Assembly (NCBI GenBank): GCA_016931955.1
Contig: JAFGDV010000045.1
Span: 1-55,820, forward strand
Length of the DNA: 55,820 nt
Reading direction: 5' to 3'
DNA from: Candidatus Altarchaeota archaeon
GTDB taxonomy: Archaea > Altiarchaeota > Altiarchaeia > IMC4 > QMZM01
Part shown: positions 1-8,751 of the stretch, piece by piece
Layout: each line of letters opens with the position of its first letter
How positions within the stretch are numbered: position 1 is the stretch's first letter
Made by a program: the position numbers and the translations under genes
The notes under the pieces: generated by a model
Databases searched by the model: none
The model's input: the letters and a program-made list of their open reading frames with translations, nothing else
Told to the model about the DNA's origin: nothing

Positions 1-62
1 CCTTTCTTTAGAAAAGAAAGTGCTTCACCCCAAAGAAAGACAAAAACATCCATCAAAGCACA

Positions 63-971
63 TCACCCCAACAACCTCAACAAGATAGCCTTATGAGCAT
101 GCAACCTGTTCTCTGCCTGGTCCCATACAATAGATTCACTTCCATCGATGACTTCATCGGTTATCTCCAAGCCTCTATGAGCTGGCAGACAATGCATCAC
201 CCTGCAGTCCTCCCCAGCAACCCCTAGAATTTCTTTATTTATCTGGTAACCTTGAAAAGCCTTAAGCCTGCCCTCTTCCTCAGACTCCTGCCCCATGCTG
301 ACCCAAACATCCGTGTAGAGGAAATCAACGCCCTCAGCAGCCTCTCTGGGATCGTCTACGACCTTGACACTTGACCCGGTTTTCTCCGCTAATTTAACTG
401 CCCTTCCGACAAACTCACCGACGGGCTCGTATCCCTTAGGCGACGCAACAGTGATGTTAACCCCAGTCATCGCACAACCCAAGAGCAGGGAATTGCATAC
501 ATTGTTGCCGTCTCCGATATACGCCAGGTTAACACCCCTAAGCCTTCCCTTGACTTCATAGATCGTGTAGAGGTCTGAGATGATCTGGCAGGGGTGCTCC
601 ATATCCGACAAACCATTTATGACCGGTATCTCCGCGTTTCCTGAAAGCTCTGTTAGAGTATCATGTTCCAAAACCCTCGCAACTATGCAGTCAACGTATC
701 TGCTCAAAACCCTTGCGCTGTCCTTGATCGTCTCCCCCCGCTCAAGCTGCGTCATAGCCTTGTTCACGACTATGACATCTCCGCCGAGCTGCAATATTGA
801 GGTCTCAAACGATATCCTGGTCCTAGTGGAGGGCTTCTCGAACAGCATCAAAACGACCCTATCCTTGAGTCTGCTGCGATACTCCCCTGGTTTCTTCTTT
901 ATCTTCCCTGTCTCCAGGATAACGGATTCAAGCCCCTTGGGGGATAGGTCGCCGACAGAAAGCAGGTGCAT
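63..971 (-). CDS. argF: Ornithine carbamoyltransferase
   Basis: It transfers the carbamoyl group from carbamoyl phosphate to ornithine, giving citrulline in arginine synthesis in the cytoplasm. The 302-residue protein has the family motifs in order: the carbamoyl-phosphate loop FEKPSTRTR at 44-52, HPCQ at 126-129, the ornithine-binding DVWVSMG at 221-227 and HCLPAHRG at 260-267. The frame stays open further upstream, but homology begins at the ATG at 971, which gives the usual family length. That leaves a 43-bp intergenic region shared with the divergent gene at 1015. An ArgD-type aminotransferase at 21.6-22.7 kb probably serves the same pathway. The SMG motif favours ornithine over aspartate as substrate. 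Confidence 0.95.
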   Translation of the reverse strand: MHLLSVGDLSPKGLESVILETGKIKKKPGEYRSRLKDRVVLMLFEKPSTRTRISFETSILQLGGDVIVVNKAMTQLERGETIKDSARVLSRYVDCIVARVLEHDTLTELSGNAEIPVINGLSDMEHPCQIISDLYTIYEVKGRLRGVNLAYIGDGNNVCNSLLLGCAMTGVNITVASPKGYEPVGEFVGRAVKLAEKTGSSVKVVDDPREAAEGVDFLYTDVWVSMGQESEEEGRLKAFQGYQINKEILGVAGEDCRVMHCLPAHRGLEITDEVIDGSESIVWDQAENRLHAHKAILLRLLG

Positions 972-1014
972 TTTCTCGGATGAATATATTTGTTTGTGAC
1001 TTAAATAGATAAAT

Positions 1015-1944
1015 ATGGAAGAGATAGTAGATAAAGCATACGAGGACATAAAGACTATGAAAGTGCGGGGTGCATTGGATATAGCCATCTCCGCCGCAGA
1101 AACCCTGAAGAAGGTCGTCTTTTCTGATTCAGAGGACACACAGGAACTACTTCAAAAGCTGAAGTCTTCCGGTGAGAGACTGAAGTCCGCCCGACCTACT
1201 GCGGTTTCTCTTCCAAACGCTGTTGATTATATCCTCCACTTGGCCGGAAAAAACAGTGGTCTTGGACTGAAGGACTTCAGGGGGAAATTGTCTGAAAGCA
1301 TAGATGGATTTATCGAGGAACAGAATCAAGCCCTCAAAAAGATTGCTGAGATAGGCTCACATCTTGTTGAAGACCGCGATGTTATATTAACTCATTGTAA
1401 CTCCGATACTGTGGATATGCTCTTGAAGAGGGCCTGGGATGACGGCAAACGGTTTGAGGTCTTCTGCACCGAGACCCGACCCAGATACCAGGGCCACATC
1501 ACCGCCAGAGAGCTTTCATCTCATGGAATACCTACCACGTTGGTCGTTGACTCTGCCGTCCACCTGCTCATGAAGGAGATGAAGGTCGACAAAGTGGTGG
1601 TCGGAGCCGACACCGTCTACGCGAACGGCGACATGATAAACAAGATAGGGACCTCACAGATCGCACTCTGCGCTAAGGAGATGGACGTTGACTTCATCGT
1701 AGCCACGGAGTCCCTGAAGCTCTGCCCGCAGTCTCTCCTCGGCTCCAAGAGGGAGATAGAGTATAGGGATCCGTCTGAGATCATCTCCCCAGATAAGCTG
1801 CCCGGCGTCAAGATTCTGAACCCCGCATTCGACATAACGAATGCAGACTACATCACCGTCTTCGTAACCGAGTTCGGCGTGATACCTCCAGAAGCCGTAT
1901 ACCATCTTCTCAGGGAGAAATTCGGCTGGGAGCTGAAGCTCTGA
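1015..1944 (+). CDS. Ribose-1,5-bisphosphate isomerase (eIF-2B-like family)
   Basis: This enzyme converts ribose 1,5-bisphosphate to ribulose 1,5-bisphosphate in the archaeal AMP/nucleoside degradation route that feeds form III RuBisCO. The 309-residue protein is a member of the eIF-2B alpha / MtnA superfamily. The catalytic cysteine lies in LTHCNS (Cys128) and the acid in VVGADT (Asp199), matching the Cys/Asp pair known for the Thermococcus enzyme. The motif INKIGTSQIAL and the ending GWELKL are typical of the isomerase branch, unlike the MtnA-type paralogue at 9.5 kb. A TATA-like stretch at about 982-992 would suit a leaderless start at 1015. AMP phosphorylase and RuBisCO are not in the window. 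A translation-factor-like role is the less likely alternative. Confidence 0.82.
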   Translation: MEEIVDKAYEDIKTMKVRGALDIAISAAETLKKVVFSDSEDTQELLQKLKSSGERLKSARPTAVSLPNAVDYILHLAGKNSGLGLKDFRGKLSESIDGFIEEQNQALKKIAEIGSHLVEDRDVILTHCNSDTVDMLLKRAWDDGKRFEVFCTETRPRYQGHITARELSSHGIPTTLVVDSAVHLLMKEMKVDKVVVGADTVYANGDMINKIGTSQIALCAKEMDVDFIVATESLKLCPQSLLGSKREIEYRDPSEIISPDKLPGVKILNPAFDITNADYITVFVTEFGVIPPEAVYHLLREKFGWELKL

Positions 1945-2056
1945 CGGAACTTCTCTAAGACAAACAAAAGTTCAGACCCAGAAAAGCGCTGACGTAAAAG
2001 AAAGGGAATTTCCTTCGGCAGATTCCTGTTTTCGCCAGCCTTTTCCTAAAAGGTTG

Positions 2057-3043
2057 CTATATATCCATCATGCCTCCGAAGATGGTGTCCATCGCGTAGC
2101 TTCCTAGCAGGAATAGGCCTACTGCTATTATTAGGAGCGCTGGCAGGTATTTGAAGCCGCTTTTGTTGTCTCCTTTGAGGATTAAGCCCATGATTATTGA
2201 GCCGAACAGCGAGGTCACTACTAGGGATATTATCGAGAAGCTGTTGATGAATCCTGGGTCCAGGCTTGTTGTTGTGAGGGATATCGGGGCTCCGGCCATT
2301 GCTTCCCCTGATGGCATTCCCTCCGAGATCATCGCCATGTTCTTTGTCAGCAGTTTAACCAGGAAAGACGACATCGCAAACAGTAGGGGTGCGCCTAAGG
2401 CTATGGCGACGAATATGAATATTACGTACATTAAAACCCCGGCGCTTATCTCTTTCTTTATCATCTCCTGGTCTCTGAGGTCGTTTGCTGTCTGGTCCAG
2501 GAGGTCGGCGAGTTTGCCGCCTGATTTGAGGCTGTTTATGATCAAGTCGATGGTCCTGTTCAGATTCTCGGATTTTATCCTCTTGGTTGTCTTCATGAGG
2601 GCGTAGGCGAAGTTTCTACCAGTCATTGTTTCTCTCCCGACCCTTCTGAGTTCGTCTGATAGTGGTCCGAACTCGGGTCTCGCTGCAAGCAGTAATGCTT
2701 TGTCTGTTGTCAGACCTGCCCTGATGTTGGATGACATGAGCTGCAGCGCATCTGGTAGGGCCTCTTCCACTGCCTTCGTCTTCGAGTCTATGGAAAAGGA
2801 AACGAATAGATAGAAGAAGAACTCCAGGGCTAGGAATGATCCCATGAAGCCGATGATGGGGTGTGTTAGCTCAAGCGCGTATGTTATGTAAGCAGAAATG
2901 CAGCTGAAGATGAAACCGAATGTGACGATAAAGCCTAAAAAGTCGTCTGCTTCGGCTTGTATGCTGGAGTAGTCTATCATCTGCTTGAAGTTCTGTCTCA
3001 CCTTCTTTGGGAGGAACCTGATCGCAAATGTGTAGTACGCCAT
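2057..3043 (-). CDS. Type II secretion F-domain membrane protein (pilus platform, second copy)
   Basis: This is a multi-pass inner platform protein of a type IV pilus or type II secretion-like machine (TadC/ArlJ/PilC superfamily). The 328-residue protein has a hydrophobic pair near residues 38-90, a cytosolic helical domain containing the T2SSF signature (ALPDALQLMSSNIRAGL and SLKSGGKLADLLDQ), then further membrane segments at the C-terminal end. The ATG at 3043 is chosen because the long upstream extension of the frame is basic, unlike the family and overlaps the previous gene. It lies 8 bp after the stop of a second T2SSF protein and is surely cotranscribed with it. The matching ATPase is encoded 24 kb away at 27.6-29.0 kb. 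Confidence 0.85.
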   Translation of the reverse strand: MAYYTFAIRFLPKKVRQNFKQMIDYSSIQAEADDFLGFIVTFGFIFSCISAYITYALELTHPIIGFMGSFLALEFFFYLFVSFSIDSKTKAVEEALPDALQLMSSNIRAGLTTDKALLLAARPEFGPLSDELRRVGRETMTGRNFAYALMKTTKRIKSENLNRTIDLIINSLKSGGKLADLLDQTANDLRDQEMIKKEISAGVLMYVIFIFVAIALGAPLLFAMSSFLVKLLTKNMAMISEGMPSGEAMAGAPISLTTTSLDPGFINSFSIISLVVTSLFGSIIMGLILKGDNKSGFKYLPALLIIAVGLFLLGSYAMDTIFGGMMDI

Positions 3044-3051
3044 TTTGTTTC

Positions 3052-4002
3052 TTAGCCCATAAGGTTGGGTCTCTTTGACTTTATCACGCTCATGAACATG
3101 AACTGCATGAATGATACTCCAATCAGTAATCCCCAGAAGGTGTTTTCGTTTCCTATCATCTCCATTCCAGGGAAAGTGGATAAGACTATCATGACTGTGA
3201 TTCCAAGTGAGGGGGCTATGACTGCGATCATCATGTACATCATGGCCAGTGGATTCAGCGTTGACTGGTATCTTCTTATCTCCACCAGCTGCTCCTTGGA
3301 AAGGGCTTTTATGACGTTCTCTAGGTTGTCGGCTACGTCGCTCCCTGATTTGAGGGCGTTGACGAGCTGCCATAGGGCTCTTCTGAAATAGATTGATGGG
3401 TTTCTTACGGTGAGCTCTTCAAGGCTTTCGATGACCGGCCTTCCTGCGCGTACCTTCTCTATAACCCCCTTGAATTCTTGGGATATTTCTCCGTAGTCCC
3501 CTGCTGCAATGGAAACAAAGGTGTCGAAGATGGGAACGCCTGACCTTATCTGAACCAGTATTGTCCTCAGAACGAAGAGCAGATTCCTGTCTATGTTTTT
3601 CACTCTCTTGTTCACGATCATATTTGGGTAGGATATGTTCTGAAAAAACATGAAGAAGCCTATGACGCCCCCTATCAAGGGTCCTAGTGCAACGTCCATT
3701 GGCAGTTTTGTCTCCCCCATGACTATTTCACCTTTTAGAACAGGGTTCTTCGCTCCTACGAAGATCATCAAACCTGATATCACAATGGATACTATGATGA
3801 GGGTAAACACGAAGAGGAATAAGCATATTGACATGTACTCTCTCGCATTGACTTTATACTCTGTCGCAATGCCGGACTGCTTCAGGTTCACCCCCATCTT
3901 AGGGAAGACACTGAGAAGTAGGTCTCCGAAGCTTATGAAGAACCTTGCGCCCTCTCTTATGAACCTCGACCTAAGGAATCCTATCTGCTTCCTTTTTGGC
4001 AT
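3052..4002 (-). CDS. Type II secretion F-domain membrane protein (pilus platform, first copy)
   Basis: This is the first of two tandem T2SSF-domain proteins (316 residues), resembling the TadB/TadC-like pairs of archaeal pili. A soluble N-terminus (1-45) is followed by two transmembrane helices (about 52-80 and 100-125), a cytoplasmic domain with the signature LRTILVQIRSGVPIFDTF and ALKSGSDVADNLE, and two C-terminal helices (about 250-275 and 285-307). It probably anchors the pilin-extruding ATPase at the membrane. It follows the secreted protease gene by 36 bp on the same strand, so coexpression is possible though not shown. No prepilin gene or prepilin peptidase was recognised in the window. 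Confidence 0.85.
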   Translation of the reverse strand: MPKRKQIGFLRSRFIREGARFFISFGDLLLSVFPKMGVNLKQSGIATEYKVNAREYMSICLFLFVFTLIIVSIVISGLMIFVGAKNPVLKGEIVMGETKLPMDVALGPLIGGVIGFFMFFQNISYPNMIVNKRVKNIDRNLLFVLRTILVQIRSGVPIFDTFVSIAAGDYGEISQEFKGVIEKVRAGRPVIESLEELTVRNPSIYFRRALWQLVNALKSGSDVADNLENVIKALSKEQLVEIRRYQSTLNPLAMMYMMIAVIAPSLGITVMIVLSTFPGMEMIGNENTFWGLLIGVSFMQFMFMSVIKSKRPNLMG

Positions 4003-4038
4003 TATAGTGAAATTATTTAACGCCGTCCAATAAAAACT

Positions 4039-6585
4039 TTATGGCGTCATGTCCTCACAGATCAGGGACAGTTCTTTAGGACTCGGGCAGACACAGTCAG
4101 TACATATTTGGGAGTAGACTTGTCTACAACAGCAGCTGAAGCTATTCTCAGGCCACTCCCAGCCATACCAGTGAGCATACTCACATGAAAATCCACAATC
4201 TACTGGCCCCACATCCGGAGGGGTACATTCTTCTTTAGGAGAACCTTCAACTGGCGGGAATTCGTAGCCTTCACTCACACAAAAGTCTAAGCAGTTCACA
4301 GGCACTGGATCGCAGTGATCCCCCACCCCATCAAGATCCAGATCAGATTGGAGAGGATTATATTGCATCGGACAATTATCCTCTGAGTCAGGTATTCCGT
4401 CAACGTCTTCGTCCTGTACTTTCAGGATACAACCATGTTCGTCCGACTCCGGCTTATCTGGATCGCAGACGTATTCTTCGCCGCAGTCGCAGTCTGAGCA
4501 CGTGCATATCTCGCCCACTTCGCAGACTCCGTCACCGCAGACAGAACCTTCATAAATGCAACCCCTATTGTCCGCTTCCTCATCCGATGGATTGCATCTC
4601 CATCCCCCTCTGCAACTGCAGTCACCGCAGGTATCGCACTTCTCCCATGGATCACATAATCCGTCGCCACAGTAGCCTTCAGCGCATCCTCGCTCATCTG
4701 AGCCAGGATAGTTGAGAACACATGAATTCCCGGGAGTACACTCACAGTCTATGTGACAGGAATAACATTTTTCTCCTTGACTGCAGACCCCATCTCCACA
4801 TGTAGTGGCTCCAGGTTCCGGCTGGGGGGGCTCTACGGTGTCAGGTATTCCTGGAATAGGCTTCTCTGATGGGATGCACACGCATGTTTCAGTGCATGTC
4901 TCATCTTCCTCGCAGCCCGTTGGCTCTGCCTTAGGATCGCATTCCTCTCCTGCGATCCCTGGCTGGCCCCAGTTAGGCGGCTGGTATATTAAGCCGTCTC
5001 CGCACCTGGGCGTTATCTTCTGGCACTTGCATTCCTTGGTGCATAATTCCTCTTCACCTACGTTGCATCCTGTTGGATTAGCCTTTGGATCGCACTCTTC
5101 TCCTCGGTTCCTATCAACCACGCCATTGCCGCAACAGCATTTTTCTGGGCATTCTGCATCATCTCCTTCGCAGTTGTTTTCAACCACCTTATCTATTTGG
5201 CCTTGTGTTGGCTTAGCGTCCGGACCTGATGTTGTGCCCATTATGTTTCTCCCATATATTTTTTTATCCTTATCGTAGTCGTCTTCCAGACCCATCATAT
5301 GCCCTGCCTCATGGGCTGCATCGTTGTAGTTCGCTGGAGGATCGCTTCCAGGTATTGCTCTGCTGGTCTGCGTAGACCACCATCCATTAACTCCATTACC
5401 GCCTTTTGATATACCATACATGTAGGCGACGTATTCATTCCCTGAGGTGTCTTTGGGAAGCTGTGTCGTTACATGGACGCAGTGATGATTATCAGGTGGG
5501 GGATTACAGTCTTTGGTCTTGGTTGTTTTAACCTCGAAGTGCACTGGACACTTGCACTCCCCATAGGTTTGGTGGCTGTTTTTCCCGCCATTCCACACGT
5601 CCTCTATCTCAGTCTTCCACTTGTTTATCATATCGTCTGTAGCCTCTCCAGCGAAGGCAATACTTATTGTGATGGTTATATCGCATTCATCCCTTGAGCA
5701 GGAGGTTGCGTCTGCCCCCCCGGATGGGGGTAAGGCTCCTGGCTGCGGCTGAGTGGTTGTGGTTGAGCCGATTGGACGAACCGTAGTTGTGGTTGTGGTA
5801 GTAGTGGTTGATGTGGTCGTATTAGCCAAAGTAGTAGCGATTGTTGTCGCTACCTTATCTGCAGTCCGGCAGCAGCAGACGTAATTCAATGAACATTTAT
5901 CTGAGCCGATGTTTTCCTCCCATGATGAACACACCAGCCTGCAGTCTCCTGTCGAGTATCCCTGCTCCATGCAATTTCGAGTGCACTCCATCCCCGGCTG
6001 GTTTCTATTCCACCAGCTGTTCCATTCTTCCTTGTCAAAGCCATGGTTCTGGCCTGTATAGGATGTTAGGATCACATATGCATAGTCTTTTACCTGCATC
6101 GGCGGCTCGCTTGGTTTTTTCATCCCCTCAGAGGATAATGAGTCCATCAAGACGGTTGTCCCTGATGAATCTCCGAGGGCTAATGCAAGCTGCGCCGCTG
6201 TTACCTTTATTGTAGCATCCGGATCATTGAATCTTGTCTTCAAGTATTCTGTGACTTCTTTTTTTGTCTCCTCATCTGAGCTGCGGGCTATCGCGCTCAA
6301 GGATGAGAGGGCAGCCCATCTCTCAGATTCTGTTCCTTTCTCGGCTAATTCCTTGAGTGTGGGAATCGCAGGCTTTCCCAGGTCCATGACCTCTGACACA
6401 TCAAGGGTTTTTATGTCGACGCCATCAAATTCCCTTATTGAGGATAACACAGCATCCCTCACGTACTCTGTTTCCTCAGCTTCTTCCCCAGCAGGCGGTG
6501 ACTGAACCTTAGGGATAAGAGAATACGCTGCTATGAATCCAAGAACTACGACAATTACTGTCAATGTAATAATTCGCTTATCCAT
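4039..6585 (-). CDS. Secreted or anchored cysteine-rich metzincin-like metalloprotease with HEAT and TSP3 repeats
   Basis: The 848-residue multidomain exoprotein begins with an uncleaved or signal-type hydrophobic helix (5-24). HEAT-like helical repeats follow (about 60-155), then a cysteine module ending in CCC (201-239), a Thr-rich linker (246-280), and a protease domain (about 295-470). The domain carries [11 protein letters not shown] at 425-435, which fits HExxHxxGxxD with Asp435 as third zinc ligand, and a Met-turn NIMG at 447-450. Downstream are about five CGDG/CGNG-type cysteine repeats (485-720), a thrombospondin type 3-like calcium stretch (725-760; [14 protein letters not shown]) and a second CCC-type module (765-821). 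By hand count there are roughly 68 cysteines, essentially all after residue 200, implying disulfides outside the cell. The snapalysin-like third ligand suggests a true peptidase; its substrate is unknown. Confidence 0.75.
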   Translation of the reverse strand: MDKRIITLTVIVVVLGFIAAYSLIPKVQSPPAGEEAEETEYVRDAVLSSIREFDGVDIKTLDVSEVMDLGKPAIPTLKELAEKGTESERWAALSSLSAIARSSDEETKKEVTEYLKTRFNDPDATIKVTAAQLALALGDSSGTTVLMDSLSSEGMKKPSEPPMQVKDYAYVILTSYTGQNHGFDKEEWNSWWNRNQPGMECTRNCMEQGYSTGDCRLVCSSWEENIGSDKCSLNYVCCCRTADKVATTIATTLANTTTSTTTTTTTTTVRPIGSTTTTQPQPGALPPSGGADATSCSRDECDITITISIAFAGEATDDMINKWKTEIEDVWNGGKNSHQTYGECKCPVHFEVKTTKTKDCNPPPDNHHCVHVTTQLPKDTSGNEYVAYMYGISKGGNGVNGWWSTQTSRAIPGSDPPANYNDAAHEAGHMMGLEDDYDKDKKIYGRNIMGTTSGPDAKPTQGQIDKVVENNCEGDDAECPEKCCCGNGVVDRNRGEECDPKANPTGCNVGEEELCTKECKCQKITPRCGDGLIYQPPNWGQPGIAGEECDPKAEPTGCEEDETCTETCVCIPSEKPIPGIPDTVEPPQPEPGATTCGDGVCSQGEKCYSCHIDCECTPGNSCVLNYPGSDERGCAEGYCGDGLCDPWEKCDTCGDCSCRGGWRCNPSDEEADNRGCIYEGSVCGDGVCEVGEICTCSDCDCGEEYVCDPDKPESDEHGCILKVQDEDVDGIPDSEDNCPMQYNPLQSDLDLDGVGDHCDPVPVNCLDFCVSEGYEFPPVEGSPKEECTPPDVGPVDCGFSCEYAHWYGWEWPENSFSCCCRQVYSQICTDCVCPSPKELSLICEDMTP

Positions 6586-6607
6586 CAGGTTAGATTATTG
6601 GATGATT

Positions 6608-7219
6608 TTATAATAAGACACACCCTAGGTCAACGACCTTGTCGACTTTTTCTATGATTATGCTATCAGTCGATATCGTGATCTCATTCATTTCAGTTAT
6701 TTCCTTGTCGGCGCTTCTGCTTGTTTTAGCATCCCCTGAAAGCGAGTGCTCCTTAAGCTTGCGTCTTACGTAGGCTGCTAGTTCTCCGCTCTTGGATATC
6801 TGTGAGTCGAAGATGAACAGGACATTCTTTGGTTTGTATTCCTTCAATTTGTAGATTATTTTCTTCAACGCCTTTTTTGTGTCTTCGCCGAATACGTATT
6901 TTGAGAATACCCCTGAGTTGTCTCTCAAGAAGCCGTCCATACCCTCAATAATCTCTTTATCATTCAGAATTGCTTCAACGGTAATCAGAACGTTATAGCC
7001 ATCAACCACAACAGTCTTTCCCTCTATCTTCTCTATTGGTATACTCCTCGACCTATGCAGCCGTATATCCTTCTCAGAGAAAACATACCTCTGCAGGAAA
7101 TTCCTCCCTTTTTTATCCAGCACATAGTGGTCTACAACAAGGTTGAGGGAGGTCCTCTTGTTGTATCCTCTGTCAAGTAGATACTTCAGATCCGATGCTG
7201 CTTCTCTTGTGTTTGACAT
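6608..7219 (-). CDS. DUF434 protein
   Basis: This 203-residue archaeal protein belongs to the DUF434 family. An N-terminal helical part (RGYNKRTSLNLVVDHY, with the family's basic segment RHRSRSI-like around residue 54) precedes a conserved block KTVVVDGYNVLITVE (about 68-82). The DGYN element and a later LFIFDSQISKSGE resemble the acidic strands of NYN/PIN-type nucleases. That suggests a nucleic-acid processing role, but the function is not established. It starts one base after the stop of the citramalate synthase-like gene, so the two form an operon. The protease gene follows 22 bp downstream on the same strand. Confidence 0.75.
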   Translation of the reverse strand: MSNTREAASDLKYLLDRGYNKRTSLNLVVDHYVLDKKGRNFLQRYVFSEKDIRLHRSRSIPIEKIEGKTVVVDGYNVLITVEAILNDKEIIEGMDGFLRDNSGVFSKYVFGEDTKKALKKIIYKLKEYKPKNVLFIFDSQISKSGELAAYVRRKLKEHSLSGDAKTSRSADKEITEMNEITISTDSIIIEKVDKVVDLGCVLL

Positions 7220-7220
7220 A

Positions 7221-8696
7221 TCATGAAATGTGCCTTATGATCAGGTTTATCCCGTTTACGAAGGCTTCGACACTGGCGAGGACTATGTCGCTTCCAACAC
7301 CCTGTGCAGTGATTATCTTATCCTTTGACTTCAGTTTGACCATGACCTCTACTACTGCATCCGTTCCCCCGCTTATCGAGTCCACGTGGTATTCTGCAAG
7401 CTCGAAGGGTACCTCCTTGGTCGCGTTCCTTATGGCATTTATGGCGGCGTCCACGGGACCTGTCCCAGTTGCGGATTCGATGACCTCCTTGCCGTTGAGC
7501 CTTATCTTCACGGACGCTGTGGGCGTTAACTTATTGCCTGCGACTGCAACCAGTTCGTCCACCTCTATAGCTCGTCTCACGTCTATGCCCATCACCGAGT
7601 GCGCGATCGCCTCCAAGTCCACGTTAGTTACCCTCTTGCCTTTGTCGCCCAGATACTTGACCTGATCGAATACCGCCCTGAGTTGCTCGTCATCCACTGA
7701 GATACTAAGATCCTGCAGCATCACTTTTACGGATTTCATGCCCACGTGCTTTCCTAAGACGAACCTCCTCTTGAATCCGACTGATTCGGGCTTTATGGCT
7801 TCATAGGTTTCCGGCTTCTTTAGGATGCCATCAACGTGGATTCCAGCTTCGTGAGTGAACGCATTCTCTCCGACGATGGCTTTGTTTGGCGCAACCGGAA
7901 TCTCGCACAACTTCTCCACCAGCTTGGAGACACTAGCTATCTTCTGCGTGTCTATGTTGGTCTCAAAATTGTAAACCAACTTCAGCGCCATGACTACCTC
8001 TTCCAGTGACGCGTTCCCCGCCCTCTCCCCAAGACCGTTGACTGTGACATCAACCACTGAAGCGCCGGCTTTTACTGCCGCCAGCGTGTTCGCAGTAGCG
8101 AGTCCAAGGTCGTCATGGCAGTGCACTCCCAACGGAACCTTGGCCTTTTTTATCAGCTGGGAGAACATCTCTGACATCTTTTCTGGAATCATTATTCCAA
8201 CGGTGTCCGCTAAAGTGAACCTGTCTATCCCATATCCATTAGCTGAGTCAATAAGCTTGGCCAGGAATTTAACGTCCGACCTGGAGCCGTCTTCGGCGCA
8301 TAAATCAACTATGAGACCGTGATCCTTACAGTACTGTATTGCATCTAGGGTCTTCTCAACAAGACCATCCCTTGTGGTCCCCAGCTTGTATTTTATGTGG
8401 AGGTCTGATGTCGGCGCGACCAAGAATATAGAGTCAACATCACAGGACATGGCAGAGTCTATGTCACCTCTCAGGATCCTACAGTAGGTGGATATCTCAG
8501 CCTTCAAGCCCTCGTTTGCTATGAGCTTTATACCTTCCCGTTCACCCTCGCTGGTTATCGCCGAACCCGCTTCGATAACGTCAACACCTAAGTCGTCTAA
8601 GGCCTTCGCTATCCTCAGCTTCTCATCAGGGGTAAGCGAAACACCCGGCGTCTGCTCCCCATCCCTTAGCGTCGTATCAAATACCTTTATCTTCAT
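7221..8696 (-). CDS. cimA: (R)-citramalate synthase / 2-isopropylmalate synthase family
   Basis: It condenses acetyl-CoA with a 2-oxo acid, most likely pyruvate giving citramalate for isoleucine synthesis. The 491-residue protein has the HMGL-like TIM barrel with DTTLRDGEQTPGV at the N-terminus, the metal-binding HCHDD, NGLGERAGNASLEEV, and a full C-terminal LeuA allosteric domain (GTGPVDAAINAIR, then SGGTDAVVEV). It resembles the Methanocaldococcus citramalate synthase more than AksA homologues, which lack the regulatory domain. Isopropylmalate synthase activity cannot be excluded without substrate-pocket alignment. The ATG at 8696 is preferred to an in-frame TTG four codons upstream. The intergenic region carries a TATA-like ATATATAT at about 8710. 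Confidence 0.8.
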   Translation of the reverse strand: MKIKVFDTTLRDGEQTPGVSLTPDEKLRIAKALDDLGVDVIEAGSAITSEGEREGIKLIANEGLKAEISTYCRILRGDIDSAMSCDVDSIFLVAPTSDLHIKYKLGTTRDGLVEKTLDAIQYCKDHGLIVDLCAEDGSRSDVKFLAKLIDSANGYGIDRFTLADTVGIMIPEKMSEMFSQLIKKAKVPLGVHCHDDLGLATANTLAAVKAGASVVDVTVNGLGERAGNASLEEVVMALKLVYNFETNIDTQKIASVSKLVEKLCEIPVAPNKAIVGENAFTHEAGIHVDGILKKPETYEAIKPESVGFKRRFVLGKHVGMKSVKVMLQDLSISVDDEQLRAVFDQVKYLGDKGKRVTNVDLEAIAHSVMGIDVRRAIEVDELVAVAGNKLTPTASVKIRLNGKEVIESATGTGPVDAAINAIRNATKEVPFELAEYHVDSISGGTDAVVEVMVKLKSKDKIITAQGVGSDIVLASVEAFVNGINLIIRHIS

Positions 8697-8751
8697 TTCA
8701 CTATTCAAGGATATATATCTAAGTTAACATAATTAAAATAGGGAGTAATAA

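Noticed and set aside
2..20. Perfect 8-base inverted repeat CTTTCTTT/AAAGAAAG
   Set aside because: It is low-complexity A/G and C/T sequence at the window edge, without a following T tract or a visible upstream gene, so no terminator is claimed.
1945..2056. 112-bp gap checked for a small RNA or tRNA gene
   Set aside because: No cloverleaf, conserved box or clear stem was seen; it is the gap between two convergent genes.
5751..5835. Repetitive GTTGTGGT-like DNA
   Set aside because: It encodes the Thr-rich linker of the exoprotease on the other strand; it is not a CRISPR or satellite repeat.
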